Assembly (NCBI RefSeq): GCF_001718315.1
Contig: NZ_CP013362.1
Span: 62,001 to 126,000 of the forward strand
DNA length: 64,000 bases
Source: Burkholderia diffusa
Lineage (GTDB): Bacteria > Pseudomonadota > Gammaproteobacteria > Burkholderiales > Burkholderiaceae
Direction: 5' to 3'
Under the pieces are notes generated by a model, which saw only the letters and a program-made list of their open reading frames with translations, was not told where the DNA came from and did not search any database. This document shows, in pieces, positions 27,616-36,306 of this stretch. Position 1 is the stretch's first letter; the number at the start of each line of letters is the position of its first letter. The translations under genes were made by a program, and so were the position numbers.

Positions 27616-27816
27616 TTCCGGGCGAGCGGCACCGCGCGTGACCGGCCCGTGGGCATGGCCGGCCGGCGCACGGCCGCACGCCGCGTGCGCGCTGCCTCGA
27701 TGCCGGTGCGCGCCGGTCCAGCCTGACCATCCGCTTACGGCCGAACCGGCCGCCAGCAGGCTTCGAGCCCGCATGCTACGCTCATCCGCTCATTCCTTTC
27801 CTGGCGAGCGGTATCC

Positions 27817-28929
27817 ATGACTGCGCTGTTTTCTCCGTTCACGCTGCGCGGCGTGACCCTTCCGAACCGGATCGTGATCTCTCCGATGTGCCAGTACTCG
27901 GCCGAGCGCGGCGAGGCGACCGACTGGCACATGATTCACCTCGGCCATCTCGCGCTGTCCGGCGCGGGCCTGCTCTGCATCGAAGCGACCGCCGTCGAAC
28001 CCGACGGGCGCATCACGGCCGGCGACCTCGGCCTGTGGGACGACGTGACCGAAGCGGCGCTCGAGCCCGTGTTGGCAGCGATCCGCAAGCATTCGCCGAT
28101 CCGCGTCGCGATGCAGCTCTCGCATGCGGGGCGCAAGGCGTCGAGCGAGGTGCCGTGGAAGGGCGGCCAGCTCGTGCCCGTCGCCGATGGCGGCTGGTTG
28201 CCGCATGCGCCGTCGGCCATTCCACACAAGGACGGCGAGACGCCACCGCTCGCGCTCGACGCGGCCGGCCTGAACCGGATCCGCGACGCGTTCGCGGCCG
28301 CCGCGAAGCGTGCCGCGCGCCTCGGCATCGATGCGGTCGAGGTGCACGCGGCGCATGGCTACCTGCTGCATCAATTCCTGTCGCCGCTTTCGAACCAGCG
28401 CACCGACGAATACGGCGGCTCGCGCGAAAACCGGATGCGCTTTCCGCTCGAGATCTTCGAGACCGTGCGCGCGGCGTTTCCGGCGGACCGCCCGGTCGGC
28501 GTGCGCGTGTCGGCGACCGACTGGGTCGAGGGCGGCTGGGAACTCGACGATACGATCGCGTTCGCGCACGAATTGAAGCAGCGCGGCTGCGACTGGATCG
28601 ACGTGTCGTCCGGCGGCGTGTCGCCGCTGCAGAAGATTCCGCTGTCGCCCGGTTACCAGGTGCCGTTTGCGCAGGCGGTGAAGCGCGCGGTCGGGATGCC
28701 GACGATCGCGGTCGGCCTCATCAACGAGCCCGCGCATGCGAACCGCCTGATCGAGGCGGGCGACGCCGATTTCGTCGCGATGGCGCGCGCGATGCTGTAC
28801 GACCCGCGCTGGCCGTGGCACGCGGCCGCCGAGCTCGGCGCGCAGGTTTCGGCGCCGCCGCAGTACTGGCGTTCGCAGCCTCGCGAGCACAAGGCGTTGT
28901 TCGGCGACATCGCATTCGGCCAGCGTTGA
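27817..28929 (+). CDS. NADH:flavin oxidoreductase, YqjM-like old yellow enzyme
   Basis: A 370-residue FMN enzyme of the OYE family, YqjM (thermophilic-like) class. FSPFTLRGVTLPNRIVISPMCQYSA carries the FMN-binding N-terminus with the regulatory Cys typical of YqjM; AMQLSHAGRKA, the catalytic VEVHAAHGYLLHQFLSP, YGGSRENRMRFPLEI and VGLINEPAHANRLIEAG follow. It reduces activated C=C bonds of enones and may serve in detoxification of electrophiles. The gene is preceded by about 200 bp without a gene and followed by its own terminator. Confidence 0.93.
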   Translation: MTALFSPFTLRGVTLPNRIVISPMCQYSAERGEATDWHMIHLGHLALSGAGLLCIEATAVEPDGRITAGDLGLWDDVTEAALEPVLAAIRKHSPIRVAMQLSHAGRKASSEVPWKGGQLVPVADGGWLPHAPSAIPHKDGETPPLALDAAGLNRIRDAFAAAAKRAARLGIDAVEVHAAHGYLLHQFLSPLSNQRTDEYGGSRENRMRFPLEIFETVRAAFPADRPVGVRVSATDWVEGGWELDDTIAFAHELKQRGCDWIDVSSGGVSPLQKIPLSPGYQVPFAQAVKRAVGMPTIAVGLINEPAHANRLIEAGDADFVAMARAMLYDPRWPWHAAAELGAQVSAPPQYWRSQPREHKALFGDIAFGQR

Positions 28930-29012
28930 GCGTCATGCGCGCGATATTGCGCGCGATGTTGAACGAAGCAATCTTGAACGTGTAGGATGCGGGTGATTCG
29001 CCGCATGCCCCG

Positions 29013-29044
29013 ACGCGGCACCGACCGGTGCCGCGTTTTCGTTT
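29013..29044 (+). terminator. Rho-independent terminator of the flavin oxidoreductase gene
   Basis: Ten-bp perfect stem ACGCGGCACC/GGTGCCGCGT with loop GACC (29013-29036), followed by TTTTCGTTT. It lies 84 bp after the stop codon at 28929. Confidence 0.65.
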
Positions 29045-29117
29045 CGCGCGACGCAGGGCCGCGCAACACGCAAATGCGGTCGTCTTCCATTCAAGTCGTC
29101 TTCAAAGGATTCGTTCG

Positions 29118-29648
29118 ATGAGTTCACGCAGGATCGCGGTACGCCGCTCGGGAGTACACGGCAAGGGCGTGTTCGCGGTGGAGCCGATCAAGGCCGGCGA
29201 GCGCGTAGTGGAATACAAGGGCGAGCGAATTTCGTGGAAGGAAGCGCTGCGCCGCCATCCGCACGACCCGAACGAGCCGAACCATACGTTCTACTTCGCA
29301 CTGGAAGAGGGCGGCGTGATCGACGGCAAGATCGACGGCAACAGCGCGCGCTGGATCAACCATTCGTGCGCGCCGAACTGCGAGGCCGAGGAGATCAAGG
29401 GCCGCGTGTTCATCCACGCGCTGCGCGATATCGGGCCGGAAGAAGAGCTGTTCTACGACTATGGCCTCGTGATCGACGAGAAGCTGACGAAGAAGCTCAA
29501 GCGCGAATACGCGTGCCATTGCGGCGCGGCAGCGTGCCGCGGCACGCTGCTCGCCACGCCGGACGACGACGGCAAGAAGAAAAAGAAGAAGGACAAGAAG
29601 GAAGGCAAGTCCGAGTCCGGCGTGAAGGACAAGAAAAAGAAGAAGTGA
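29118..29648 (+). CDS. SET-domain protein-lysine methyltransferase with lysine-rich tail
   Basis: A 176-residue protein. The N-terminal SET part begins RRSGVHGKGVFAVEPIKAGERVVEYKGE; the pseudo-knot has WINHSCAPNCE (about 79-89) and EEELFYDYG (about 108-116), which form the SAM and lysine sites, and a post-SET zinc motif CHCGAAACRG (about 133-142) follows. The last 25 residues are almost all Lys with a few acidic and Ser residues. The ATG at 29118 starts at the domain boundary. SET enzymes are mainly eukaryotic; in Burkholderia a homologue has been reported as a histone methyltransferase acting in host nuclei. I infer the same may hold here. Confidence 0.9.
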   Translation: MSSRRIAVRRSGVHGKGVFAVEPIKAGERVVEYKGERISWKEALRRHPHDPNEPNHTFYFALEEGGVIDGKIDGNSARWINHSCAPNCEAEEIKGRVFIHALRDIGPEEELFYDYGLVIDEKLTKKLKREYACHCGAAACRGTLLATPDDDGKKKKKKDKKEGKSESGVKDKKKKK

Positions 29649-29732
29649 CGGCAGGGGCCGCGCATCACGCGCGGCCGCTTCACCGGCCCGCCGCGGCGCG
29701 CCGGTCCTTCCTTTCCGGCGTGCGTATGCGAT

Positions 29733-31217
29733 TCAGTGCGTCGGCGTCGCAGCCGGCGTCTCGTTTGCCGGCTTCGCGGTGCGCTCGGCGAGCGGCACCC
29801 GCACGACGAAACGCGAACCGCCCTCCGATGCATCCTCGTACGACACCGTGCCGCCGTGCATCGCGATGATGTCGTGCACGATCGCGAGCCCGAGCCCGGC
29901 GCCCGTCTCGACGCCGTTGCCGCTCTGCGCATCGCCGCGGAAGAAGCGCTTGAACAGGTCGGCCTGTTGGCCGGCCGGTACGCCCGGGCCGTTGTCCTCG
30001 ACGACGATCTCCGCGGCCGGCTGGCCGTCGTCGAGCTTGCCGCGCGCGACGTTCACCGTGATGCGCGCGCCAACCGGCCGTGCGAGCGGCACGTATTTCA
30101 GCGCATTGTCGAGCAGGTTCGCGATTACCTCGCGCAGCAGCACGGGGTTGCCGCGCACGTTCAGCGTTTCGTCTTCGCCGGGATCGTCGCTGCGCTGGAA
30201 GCCAAGATCGACATGCGATGCGAGTGCGCGCGGCACCCACTCGGCGCCCGTCTCGAACGCCATCGCGGCCAGGTCGACGTCGACGAAACGCGCGGCCTGT
30301 TCGCCCGGCTCCGCGCGCGCGAGCGACAGCAGCTGGTTCGACAGCCGCACCGCGCGGTCGGCGGCCGCGCGCAGTTCGCGCACCGCGGCGTAGGTCTGCT
30401 GCGGGTCGCGCGCGACAGCGGCCTGCTCGGCATGCAGCTTCACGGCCGTGAGCGGCGTGCGCAACTGGTGCGCGGCATCGGCGATGAACTTGCGCTGCGC
30501 GTCGAGCGCGGTCTTCAGGCGGCCAAGCAGCGCGTTCATCGCGCTCGTCAGCGGCCGGATCTCGAGCGGGACGTCGGTTTCGTCGACGGGCTCCAGCGAC
30601 GTGTGGGTCTGCCGGTTCAGCGAATCGGCGAGATGCGTGAGCGGGCCGAGCTGCTGGTTCACGACGCGCCACACGATGCCCCAGCCCGCGAGCAGCAGCA
30701 GCAGCAGCGGCATCATGATCGCGACGAGGAATTCGGCCGCGATCCGGTAGCGGTGCCGCACCGGCTGCGCGACCTCGACCACCATCGGCTTGCCGCCCTC
30801 GACATCGTCGACGCGCACCTGTGCGACGCGCACCGCGCGATTGTCGTACTCGGCCTCGAACACGTACGCATGATGCATGCGGCGCACATTGATGCCGCGC
30901 AACGGCAGCTTCGGATCGCCGGCGAGTTCCTGTTCGCCGTCGCTGATCCGGTAGATCAGGGCCTCTGCAGGATCGGAGAACATCGCTTGCGCGAGCGGCG
31001 GCACCGTGAACGGCGCGTCGGGGCCGGCGATCTGGATCTGTTTCGAGATGGCGGTGGCGAGATCGGCGAGCGAGCGGTCGATCACGTGTTGCGTGTATTG
31101 CCACGCGAGCCAGTAGGCAATCAGGCCGCTCATCAGCGCGAGCATCGACAGCGGCGCGGCGAGGCGCCTAAGCAGCGAGCGGCGCAGGCTGGTGGTGACA
31201 GCCGGATCAGAAGACAT
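29733..31217 (-). CDS. QseC-type sensor histidine kinase
   Basis: A 494-residue kinase from the ATG at 31217; another Met four codons upstream (31229) is possible. Two membrane helices (PLSMLALMSGLIAYWLAW and IMMPLLLLLLAGWGIVW) flank a periplasmic sensor of about 120 residues. Then come HAMP, the H box AAHQLRTPLTAVKLHAEQ with the phospho-accepting His, the N box NLLDNALKYVP, and the G boxes VEDNGPGVP and GAGLGLAIV. It is encoded downstream of its response regulator, with about 115 bp between. The signal is unknown. Its stop faces the SET gene convergently. Confidence 0.93.
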   Translation of the reverse strand: MSSDPAVTTSLRRSLLRRLAAPLSMLALMSGLIAYWLAWQYTQHVIDRSLADLATAISKQIQIAGPDAPFTVPPLAQAMFSDPAEALIYRISDGEQELAGDPKLPLRGINVRRMHHAYVFEAEYDNRAVRVAQVRVDDVEGGKPMVVEVAQPVRHRYRIAAEFLVAIMMPLLLLLLAGWGIVWRVVNQQLGPLTHLADSLNRQTHTSLEPVDETDVPLEIRPLTSAMNALLGRLKTALDAQRKFIADAAHQLRTPLTAVKLHAEQAAVARDPQQTYAAVRELRAAADRAVRLSNQLLSLARAEPGEQAARFVDVDLAAMAFETGAEWVPRALASHVDLGFQRSDDPGEDETLNVRGNPVLLREVIANLLDNALKYVPLARPVGARITVNVARGKLDDGQPAAEIVVEDNGPGVPAGQQADLFKRFFRGDAQSGNGVETGAGLGLAIVHDIIAMHGGTVSYEDASEGGSRFVVRVPLAERTAKPANETPAATPTH

Positions 31218-31333
31218 TTCGACGGGCAAATGGATAAGCGCCGCTCACGGGGAGCGGCGCGAACGTGCGTCGGACGGCGACGCGGGCAGGGCGGCTCGCC
31301 GGCGGCACGCGGCCGGCCGGCGTGCGGCGCCGC

Positions 31334-32026
31334 TCAGACGCTCGCGGTCTGGCGGATTTCCTGCAGCAGGTAGCCGAAGCCGCGCACCGTGACGATTTCG
31401 ACACGGCACTGCTCGAGTTTCTTGCGCACCCGGTGCACGTAGACTTCGATCGCGGTGTCGCCGAGATCGCCGCCGAAGTGCGTGAGGTGATCCTGCAGCT
31501 GGGCCTTGCTGACCACGCGGCCGTGGCGCAGCAGCAGCATTTCGAGCACGGCGAATTCGCGCGGCGACAGTTCCAGCGGCTTGTCGTCGTTGAAGATGCG
31601 GCGATCGACGCCCGACAGGCGCACGCCGCCGAGCGACACTTCCGGACGCGGCATGTCGCTATGCGGGCCGCTGCGGCGCATCACCGCGCGGATGCGGGCT
31701 TCGAGTTCGGCCGGCTCGAACGGCTTGAGCATGTAATCGTCGGCGCCGGAGTTCAGGCCCTGAATCCGGTCGTTCAGTTCGTCGCGCGCGGTCAGCACGA
31801 TAACCGGCGTGTGGCGATTGGTCTGGCGGAAACGCGTGAGCAGCGTCATGCCGTCGATGCCCGGCAGGCCGAGGTCGAGGATCACGAGTTCGTGGCGGTT
31901 TTGTGCCAGCGCCTGTTCGGCAAAGATGCCGTCATGCACCATGTCGACGGTGAAGCCAGCCTGCTCGAGGCTGCTCTGGATACCGCGTGCGATGGGGCGG
32001 TCGTCTTCGATCAGAAGGAGTCGCAT
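31334..32026 (-). CDS. OmpR/QseB-type response regulator
   Basis: A 230-residue protein. The receiver domain has the acidic pair EDD (8-9), the phospho-acceptor Asp51 in VILDLGLPGIDG, a Thr in VLTAR and Lys in LKPFEP. The C-terminal winged-helix domain (LELSPREFAVLEMLLLRHGRVVSKAQLQDHL, then IEVYVHRVRKKL and VRGFGYLL) binds DNA. It is first in an operon with the histidine kinase and resembles QseB/TctD-type regulators. The short gap upstream also serves the divergent DUF3717 gene. Confidence 0.94.
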   Translation of the reverse strand: MRLLLIEDDRPIARGIQSSLEQAGFTVDMVHDGIFAEQALAQNRHELVILDLGLPGIDGMTLLTRFRQTNRHTPVIVLTARDELNDRIQGLNSGADDYMLKPFEPAELEARIRAVMRRSGPHSDMPRPEVSLGGVRLSGVDRRIFNDDKPLELSPREFAVLEMLLLRHGRVVSKAQLQDHLTHFGGDLGDTAIEVYVHRVRKKLEQCRVEIVTVRGFGYLLQEIRQTASV

Positions 32027-32149
32027 GAAGTTCGCTCAAGTACAATGGGTTGGCGGTTCAGGCACGCGGACAGCACGACGCCGTTTCCACAGGGGCGCCG
32101 CATCGCCTGACAATCAAGCATGGCGGCCAGCGAACGATTAAATCCAATC

Positions 32150-32380
32150 ATGTCCGATATTTCGATTCACGACCTCGAAGCCGCGATCAATTTCTGGCGC
32201 GCCCGCTCGCCGTCGAGCGGCGACGAACTCAAACTCTGCGAAGAGGCCAGCGCGCTCTCCAAGCCGTATGCGCTGCTGATTGTACAGCGCGAAGGCGCGC
32301 TGCAACTGGAAGGTTTGGACCCCAAGGCGCGGAAAGCGTACGAGACTTACGTGCGCCTTAAGGATGGCTTGGAAAGCTGA
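32150..32380 (+). CDS. DUF3717 domain protein
   Basis: A 76-residue soluble protein. ATG 32150 is chosen because the sequence from MSDISIHDLEAAINFWRAR onwards is the whole conserved domain; an upstream ATG at 32120 adds only an unconserved stretch. The family is small, found mainly in Burkholderiales, and has no known function. It is predicted helical (LEAAINFWRARSP, KLCEEASALSKPYALLIV) with a short final helix. It is divergent from the response regulator gene and convergent with phhB. Confidence 0.8.
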   Translation: MSDISIHDLEAAINFWRARSPSSGDELKLCEEASALSKPYALLIVQREGALQLEGLDPKARKAYETYVRLKDGLES

Positions 32381-32433
32381 AGGCTTTCGCTGAGTACATC
32401 CTAGAAAACGTTCATCGAAATGAAAAGTTGACG

Positions 32434-32459
32434 CGCCGCGCGTCGAAAGATGCGCGGCG
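32434..32459 (-). terminator. Likely terminator of phhAB
   Basis: Stem GCCGCGC/GCGCGGC (32435-32441 and 32452-32458), extended by a C-G pair at its base, encloses a loop of about 10 nt just after the phhB stop. Read on the minus strand it is followed by a T-rich stretch (about 32415-32429). Confidence 0.45.
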
Positions 32460-32472
32460 GTAGAGGAATGTG

Positions 32473-32781
32473 TCAGGCAGCCGGATCGGTGTGTGCACAC
32501 ACCTGGTCGATGAATGTCGCGAGCGCGATGTCGCGTTCGGTCAGGCCGTCGGCATCGTGGGTCGACAGCGTCACGTCGACGCGGTTGTACACGTTGAACC
32601 ATTCCGGATGGTGGTTCATTTCCTGTGCCTTGATCGCGACACGCGTCATGAAGCCGAAAGCCTCGTTGAAATCGGCGAAGCGCAGGCTGCGCTGGATGGC
32701 GTCGCGGCCCGGCACGGCCGTCCAGTGCGGCAGGCCCTCGAGCCGGGTCTTGCGTTCTTCTGATGTGAGCTTGTGGATCAT
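32473..32781 (-). CDS. phhB: Pterin-4-alpha-carbinolamine dehydratase
   Basis: A 102-residue enzyme that dehydrates 4a-hydroxytetrahydrobiopterin produced by phenylalanine hydroxylase so the pterin can be recycled. The ATG at 32781 starts the family-typical [18 protein letters not shown]; upstream codons in the frame are unlikely. The active-site stretch [25 protein letters not shown] has the conserved His residues and the DVxLxTH pattern. It is the second gene of the phhAB operon, 116 bp after phhA. Confidence 0.96.
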   Translation of the reverse strand: MIHKLTSEERKTRLEGLPHWTAVPGRDAIQRSLRFADFNEAFGFMTRVAIKAQEMNHHPEWFNVYNRVDVTLSTHDADGLTERDIALATFIDQVCAHTDPAA

Positions 32782-32897
32782 GTTGCACCTCGTTCGGTAG
32801 CGGCGCCTGCGCGCGGGCAAAGGCCACGCGGCAAAGCCGGTACCGGTCATTGTTTCATAGTTGCGGGAAGGGCATCCGGAGACGGCCGCTTGCCGCC

Positions 32898-33791
32898 TCA
32901 TGCGTCGGCGTCGTCCGGCCAGCCTTCGCCCGTGCCGCGATGCAGCACAAGGTCGCCGTCGACCACCGCGCCGGCAGGAAATTCGGGCAGCTCGGCCAGC
33001 CGGTCGGCCAGCGCACGGCCATCGACGTCGGCCAGCGCGAACAACTGCGAGAAGTCGTCGATCACGAAGTAGGTTTTCTGAAACGTGTCGATCCGGTAGC
33101 GCGTGCGCATCACGCGCTCGAGGTCGAAACCGAGCCGGTTCGGGGCCGCGCTTTCAAGGCTGTACAGGCTCTCGCCCTTGCTCGACACGATCCCGGCGCC
33201 ATAAATCGACAGCCCGTTCGTGCCGTGCGGGTCGCGGATCAGGCCGAATTCCACCGTATACCAATAGAGACGCGCCAGCCGCGCGAGCGCCGCGTCGTCG
33301 TCCGCGACCGCAAGCGCGGTGCGGCCGTATGCCTGCATGTAGTCGGCGAACACCGGCTCGATCAGGAGCGGCACATGGCCAAACAGGTCGTGGAAGCAGT
33401 CGGGTTCCTGCAGATAGTCGAGCTGATCGGGGCGGCGCATCCACCAGGTCACTGGAAACCGCCGGTTCGCGAGGTGCTCGAAGAACACGCGATCGGGCAC
33501 GAGGCCCGGCACCGCGACGATCTCCCAGCCGGTGGCCGGCTTCAGCTGGCGATTCACGTCGGCGAACGACGGCACGCGATCGGCGGGCAGCTCAATCTTC
33601 CCGAGCCCCGCGACGAACGCGTCGCACGCGCGTCCGCGCAGCAGGGCCGACTGGCGCGCATAGAGCTGTTGCCACACCGCGTGGTCGACCTGGCCGTAGC
33701 GGCCGAGCGGCTGGTCGATGGTGAAATCGGCGCGGGTTTCGAGGCCCGCGTCGAACTGCTCCTGCAGTTTCGCGGTGACGACGGTGGACAT
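32898..33791 (-). CDS. phhA: Phenylalanine 4-monooxygenase
   Basis: A 297-residue non-haem iron hydroxylase that makes tyrosine from phenylalanine with tetrahydropterin. The chosen ATG at 33791 gives the usual bacterial length; the open frame upstream runs into the regulatory region. Iron ligands are visible in [14 protein letters not shown] (two His) and [10 protein letters not shown] (Glu). The substrate pocket segment [15 protein letters not shown] precedes them. It is divergent from an Lrp-type regulator with an inverted repeat in between, and followed by phhB. Confidence 0.97.
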   Translation of the reverse strand: MSTVVTAKLQEQFDAGLETRADFTIDQPLGRYGQVDHAVWQQLYARQSALLRGRACDAFVAGLGKIELPADRVPSFADVNRQLKPATGWEIVAVPGLVPDRVFFEHLANRRFPVTWWMRRPDQLDYLQEPDCFHDLFGHVPLLIEPVFADYMQAYGRTALAVADDDAALARLARLYWYTVEFGLIRDPHGTNGLSIYGAGIVSSKGESLYSLESAAPNRLGFDLERVMRTRYRIDTFQKTYFVIDDFSQLFALADVDGRALADRLAELPEFPAGAVVDGDLVLHRGTGEGWPDDADA

Positions 33792-33864
33792 GGTGCGGCT
33801 CTGAATGCAGTGGTTGGGAACCATGCAAGTGTAGAGCGGGCGACGTGCGGAATGGGCGCAAAGA

Positions 33865-33904
33865 TGGCGTAGATTCGCCACTTGATGCGATAATCGCGCA
33901 TCAA
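33865..33904. promoter_or_regulatory. Putative Lrp-type operator between phhA and its regulator
   Basis: Perfect 8-bp inverted repeat TTGATGCG-N7-CGCATCAA at 33882-33904. Just beside it is a 5-bp repeat TGGCG-N6-CGCCA at 33865-33880. Both lie in the divergent gap between phhA (start 33791) and the Lrp-type gene (start 33931). The arrangement fits binding by the divergent Lrp/AsnC protein. Confidence 0.5.
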
Positions 33905-33930
33905 AACGGGAATCAATGCGGAGAACGCTC

Positions 33931-34416
33931 ATGCTGGAACTCGATCACTTCGATCTCGCGCTTCTCGACGTGCTGCAGCGCTTCGGCCGTGCGACGCACC
34001 AGCAACTCGGCGAGGAGGTGCCGTTGTCGCCGTCGCAGATCGGCCGGCGGCTGCAGCGGCTCGAGGCGGCCGGCGTGATCGAAGGCTACCGCGTGATGCT
34101 GCGCCCCGAAAAGCTCGGGCTCGGCGTCACCGCGTTCACGAGCCTGAAGCTCAAGCACCACGGCGATTCGATCATCGAGCAGTTCCAGCAGCAGATCGAC
34201 GTGCTGCCCGAGGTGCTCGAATGCCACGCCGTGGTCGGCGACGCCGACTATCTGCTGCGGATCGTCGCGCCCGATCTCAACGCGCTGTCGCAGTTCGTGA
34301 TGAAGAAGCTGATGCGCGTGCCGGGCGTCGACAGCGTGCGCTCGAACATCGTGCTGACGACCTTCAAGCGCAACGGCGCGCTGCCGCTCGCGCACCTGGC
34401 GCCCGGGGCCGCCTGA
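33931..34416 (+). CDS. Lrp/AsnC-family regulator, probable regulator of phhAB
   Basis: A 161-residue protein. ATG 33931 is preferred to one five codons upstream because GGAGA lies 7 bp before it and the sequence then begins MLELDHFDLALLDVLQRFGRA as in the family. The helix-turn-helix is LGEEVPLSPSQIGRRLQRLEAAGVIEGYRVML, followed by the RAM (ACT-like) domain that binds amino acids (VLECHAVVGDADYLLRIVAPD). It is divergent from phhA. Lrp-type proteins often activate such divergent catabolic genes in response to their substrate, here presumably phenylalanine or tyrosine. Confidence 0.9.
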   Translation: MLELDHFDLALLDVLQRFGRATHQQLGEEVPLSPSQIGRRLQRLEAAGVIEGYRVMLRPEKLGLGVTAFTSLKLKHHGDSIIEQFQQQIDVLPEVLECHAVVGDADYLLRIVAPDLNALSQFVMKKLMRVPGVDSVRSNIVLTTFKRNGALPLAHLAPGAA

Positions 34417-34470
34417 CACGGCGGCCGGGCCGGCGGCGCGGCGCAAGGCGCCGCAGCGCGCAGCGCGGGG

Positions 34471-35004
34471 TCAGGCCGCTTCGGATCGTGCGGCGGCGTT
34501 CAGCAGGTCGACGTACGCGACCGCGACGAGATCCTCCTGCGCCACGCCCAGTTTCGCGAACACGTCATGCGCCTCGGCTTCGCCGCCGGCTTCGTCGTCG
34601 TCGGGGCCGAGCACCACTTCCAGTTCGATGAAGTCGCCGAGGCCGTCGACGCGGTCGAGGTGGATCCGCGTGCGGCCGACAAGGTATACGTGCCGCTCCT
34701 TCGTCACGATTCCGCGCGTGGTCAGCGCGGTCGCGAGCAGCGCGTGCATCGCGTCCGGGTTCGTGACCGGGCTGCGCGTGTAGTACGACGCCTTCGGGCC
34801 ATCACGGTCGTCTCGCTGGTAGAAGATCAGCTCGGCCGGCGTGCCGTCCTCGAAGCGGCGCAGCTTGAGCCGGCCGCGCGGCACGTCGTAGAAGAAATCC
34901 TGCTGGCGGTAGAAGAGCGGCGCTTCGGCGGCGAGCGTGGCCGCCTGTTCGCGCAGCCGGTCGAATTCGCGGGCGCGGGCTTTGATCTCGATGTTGCGGG
35001 CCAT
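34471..35004 (-). CDS. CYTH-domain protein (class IV adenylate cyclase-like)
   Basis: A 177-residue protein. ATG 35004 follows GGAG at the right distance. The CYTH fold is a beta tunnel for triphosphates: RLKLRRFEDGTPAELIFYQRDD, KERHVYLVGRTRIHLDRVDGLGDFIELEVVL carry the Arg, Lys and Glu residues of that family. The hallmark ExExK motif near the start appears as NIEIK, so the first Glu is Asn. Proteins of this group are annotated as class IV adenylate cyclases (CyaB) but many act on triphosphate or thiamine triphosphate. The real substrate is not readable here. It is convergent with the Lrp-type gene. Confidence 0.82.
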   Translation of the reverse strand: MARNIEIKARAREFDRLREQAATLAAEAPLFYRQQDFFYDVPRGRLKLRRFEDGTPAELIFYQRDDRDGPKASYYTRSPVTNPDAMHALLATALTTRGIVTKERHVYLVGRTRIHLDRVDGLGDFIELEVVLGPDDDEAGGEAEAHDVFAKLGVAQEDLVAVAYVDLLNAAARSEAA

Positions 35005-35243
35005 GCGGGTCTCCTTCAATCAGGGGTCTCGCGGTGTGCGAACGCACAATCTAGCAAAAAGCCTGCGATGGTGGCGTGACGGGAAGACGGGACGCGACGA
35101 CGCGCCACGGGTGGGGCGGAGGGATTCGGGCCCGCTCGCGATAACAGAGCTCACGTGCGAGCGCCGGTTGGGCATCCGCCGCGCGTCGCATGCCGAAACC
35201 CGAAAACGCGGAGCGCGGCCGGCCGCATCGGCATCAGCAGCAC

Positions 35244-36143
35244 TCATATCGCCCATTGGGTCTCGATCAGTCGCAGCGCGGCCGCGATCGCCGGTTCGGC
35301 GCGCCGCTCCGCGAGCGTCACGAAAGTCAGCTCGGTCGGCACCGTCACGCGCTCGACGATCGTCAGCGCATGCGCGTGCGCTTCGGCCAGCGCCGTCGAG
35401 TCGCGTGCGAGCGTCAGCCCGATTCCCGATTTCACGAGATCGAGCATCGATTGCTCCTGGTCCACCTCGGCGACCTTGACCGGCTGCGCGCCGGCCGCCG
35501 CGAACAGCCGCGACAGCAGCCGGTGATGGGCGGACGCCGGCGGCGTCCAGATCCACGGCAGCGCGGCGAGCGCGCGCCAGTCGTGCGCGCGCTGCACGCG
35601 CTCCTTCCAGCCGGCCGGCGCGAGCACGCGGTACTCGAAATGGGTGAGCGTGGCCGTGTGGAACATCGCGTCGTCGCGCGGATCGTCCTCGTCGGGCCGG
35701 CCGATGTAGTAGCCGACGTCGAGCGCCTGCGCACGCACCTGTTCGAGCACCCAGCCGGACATCCCGTGCCGCAGCGCGGTTTCTATCTGCGGATGGGTTT
35801 CGACCAGCGCGCGCAGGAAGCCGCCGAGCCGCAGGAAGCCGGGATCGAGGATCGTGCCGATCCGCAGCCGGCCGCGCACCTCATGACGCAGCGCGGCAGC
35901 GGCGCGCTGCACGTCGGCGGCCGCCGCCAGCGCGCGCTCCGCATGCGGCAGCAGGGTCTGGCCGTCGCGCGTGAGCGCAAGCCCGCGCGACGTGCGCGTA
36001 AACAGCGTGACGCCGAGCGTTTCCTGCAGATGCTTGATCTGCAGACTGACGGCCGGCTGCGTCAGGTGCAACTGCACGGCGGCGCGCGTCAGGTTCCCTT
36101 CGCGGGCGACCGTCGCGAACGCGCGGAGCAGGGTGAGATCCAT
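35244..36143 (-). CDS. LysR-family transcriptional regulator
   Basis: A 299-residue protein from ATG 36143 (MDLTLLRAFATVAREGNLTRAAVQLHLTQPAVSLQIKHLQETLG); the frame opens 13 codons earlier, but the family start is MDLxLLRAF. The effector-binding domain follows (RLRIGTILDPGFLRLGGFLRALVETHP). It is divergent from a GMC oxidoreductase gene with about 160 bp between; a TTAT-N13-ATAA repeat at 36164-36184 in that gap is a possible LysR site. The oxidoreductase is the likely target. Inducer unknown. Confidence 0.88.
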   Translation of the reverse strand: MDLTLLRAFATVAREGNLTRAAVQLHLTQPAVSLQIKHLQETLGVTLFTRTSRGLALTRDGQTLLPHAERALAAAADVQRAAAALRHEVRGRLRIGTILDPGFLRLGGFLRALVETHPQIETALRHGMSGWVLEQVRAQALDVGYYIGRPDEDDPRDDAMFHTATLTHFEYRVLAPAGWKERVQRAHDWRALAALPWIWTPPASAHHRLLSRLFAAAGAQPVKVAEVDQEQSMLDLVKSGIGLTLARDSTALAEAHAHALTIVERVTVPTELTFVTLAERRAEPAIAAALRLIETQWAI

Positions 36144-36306
36144 CGTCGTGATATGAGCGCGGCTTATAACGCGCTTGAGCATAACTCATTGGATCGGCGC
36201 CCGGCGGCCGGAGTACGCTTCATCGACCGCGTCGCCCGCGACGCACTATGCTGGAAACGACGCGCGGAATCGCACGCGCGCCGCACAACAATTGATGGAG
36301 ACACTC

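Noticed and set aside
29573..29645. A-rich repeat at the end of the SET gene as a possible frameshift or assembly artefact
   Set aside because: The frame stays open to a stop right after the Lys codons, and AAG and AAA alternate as in a real polylysine tail.
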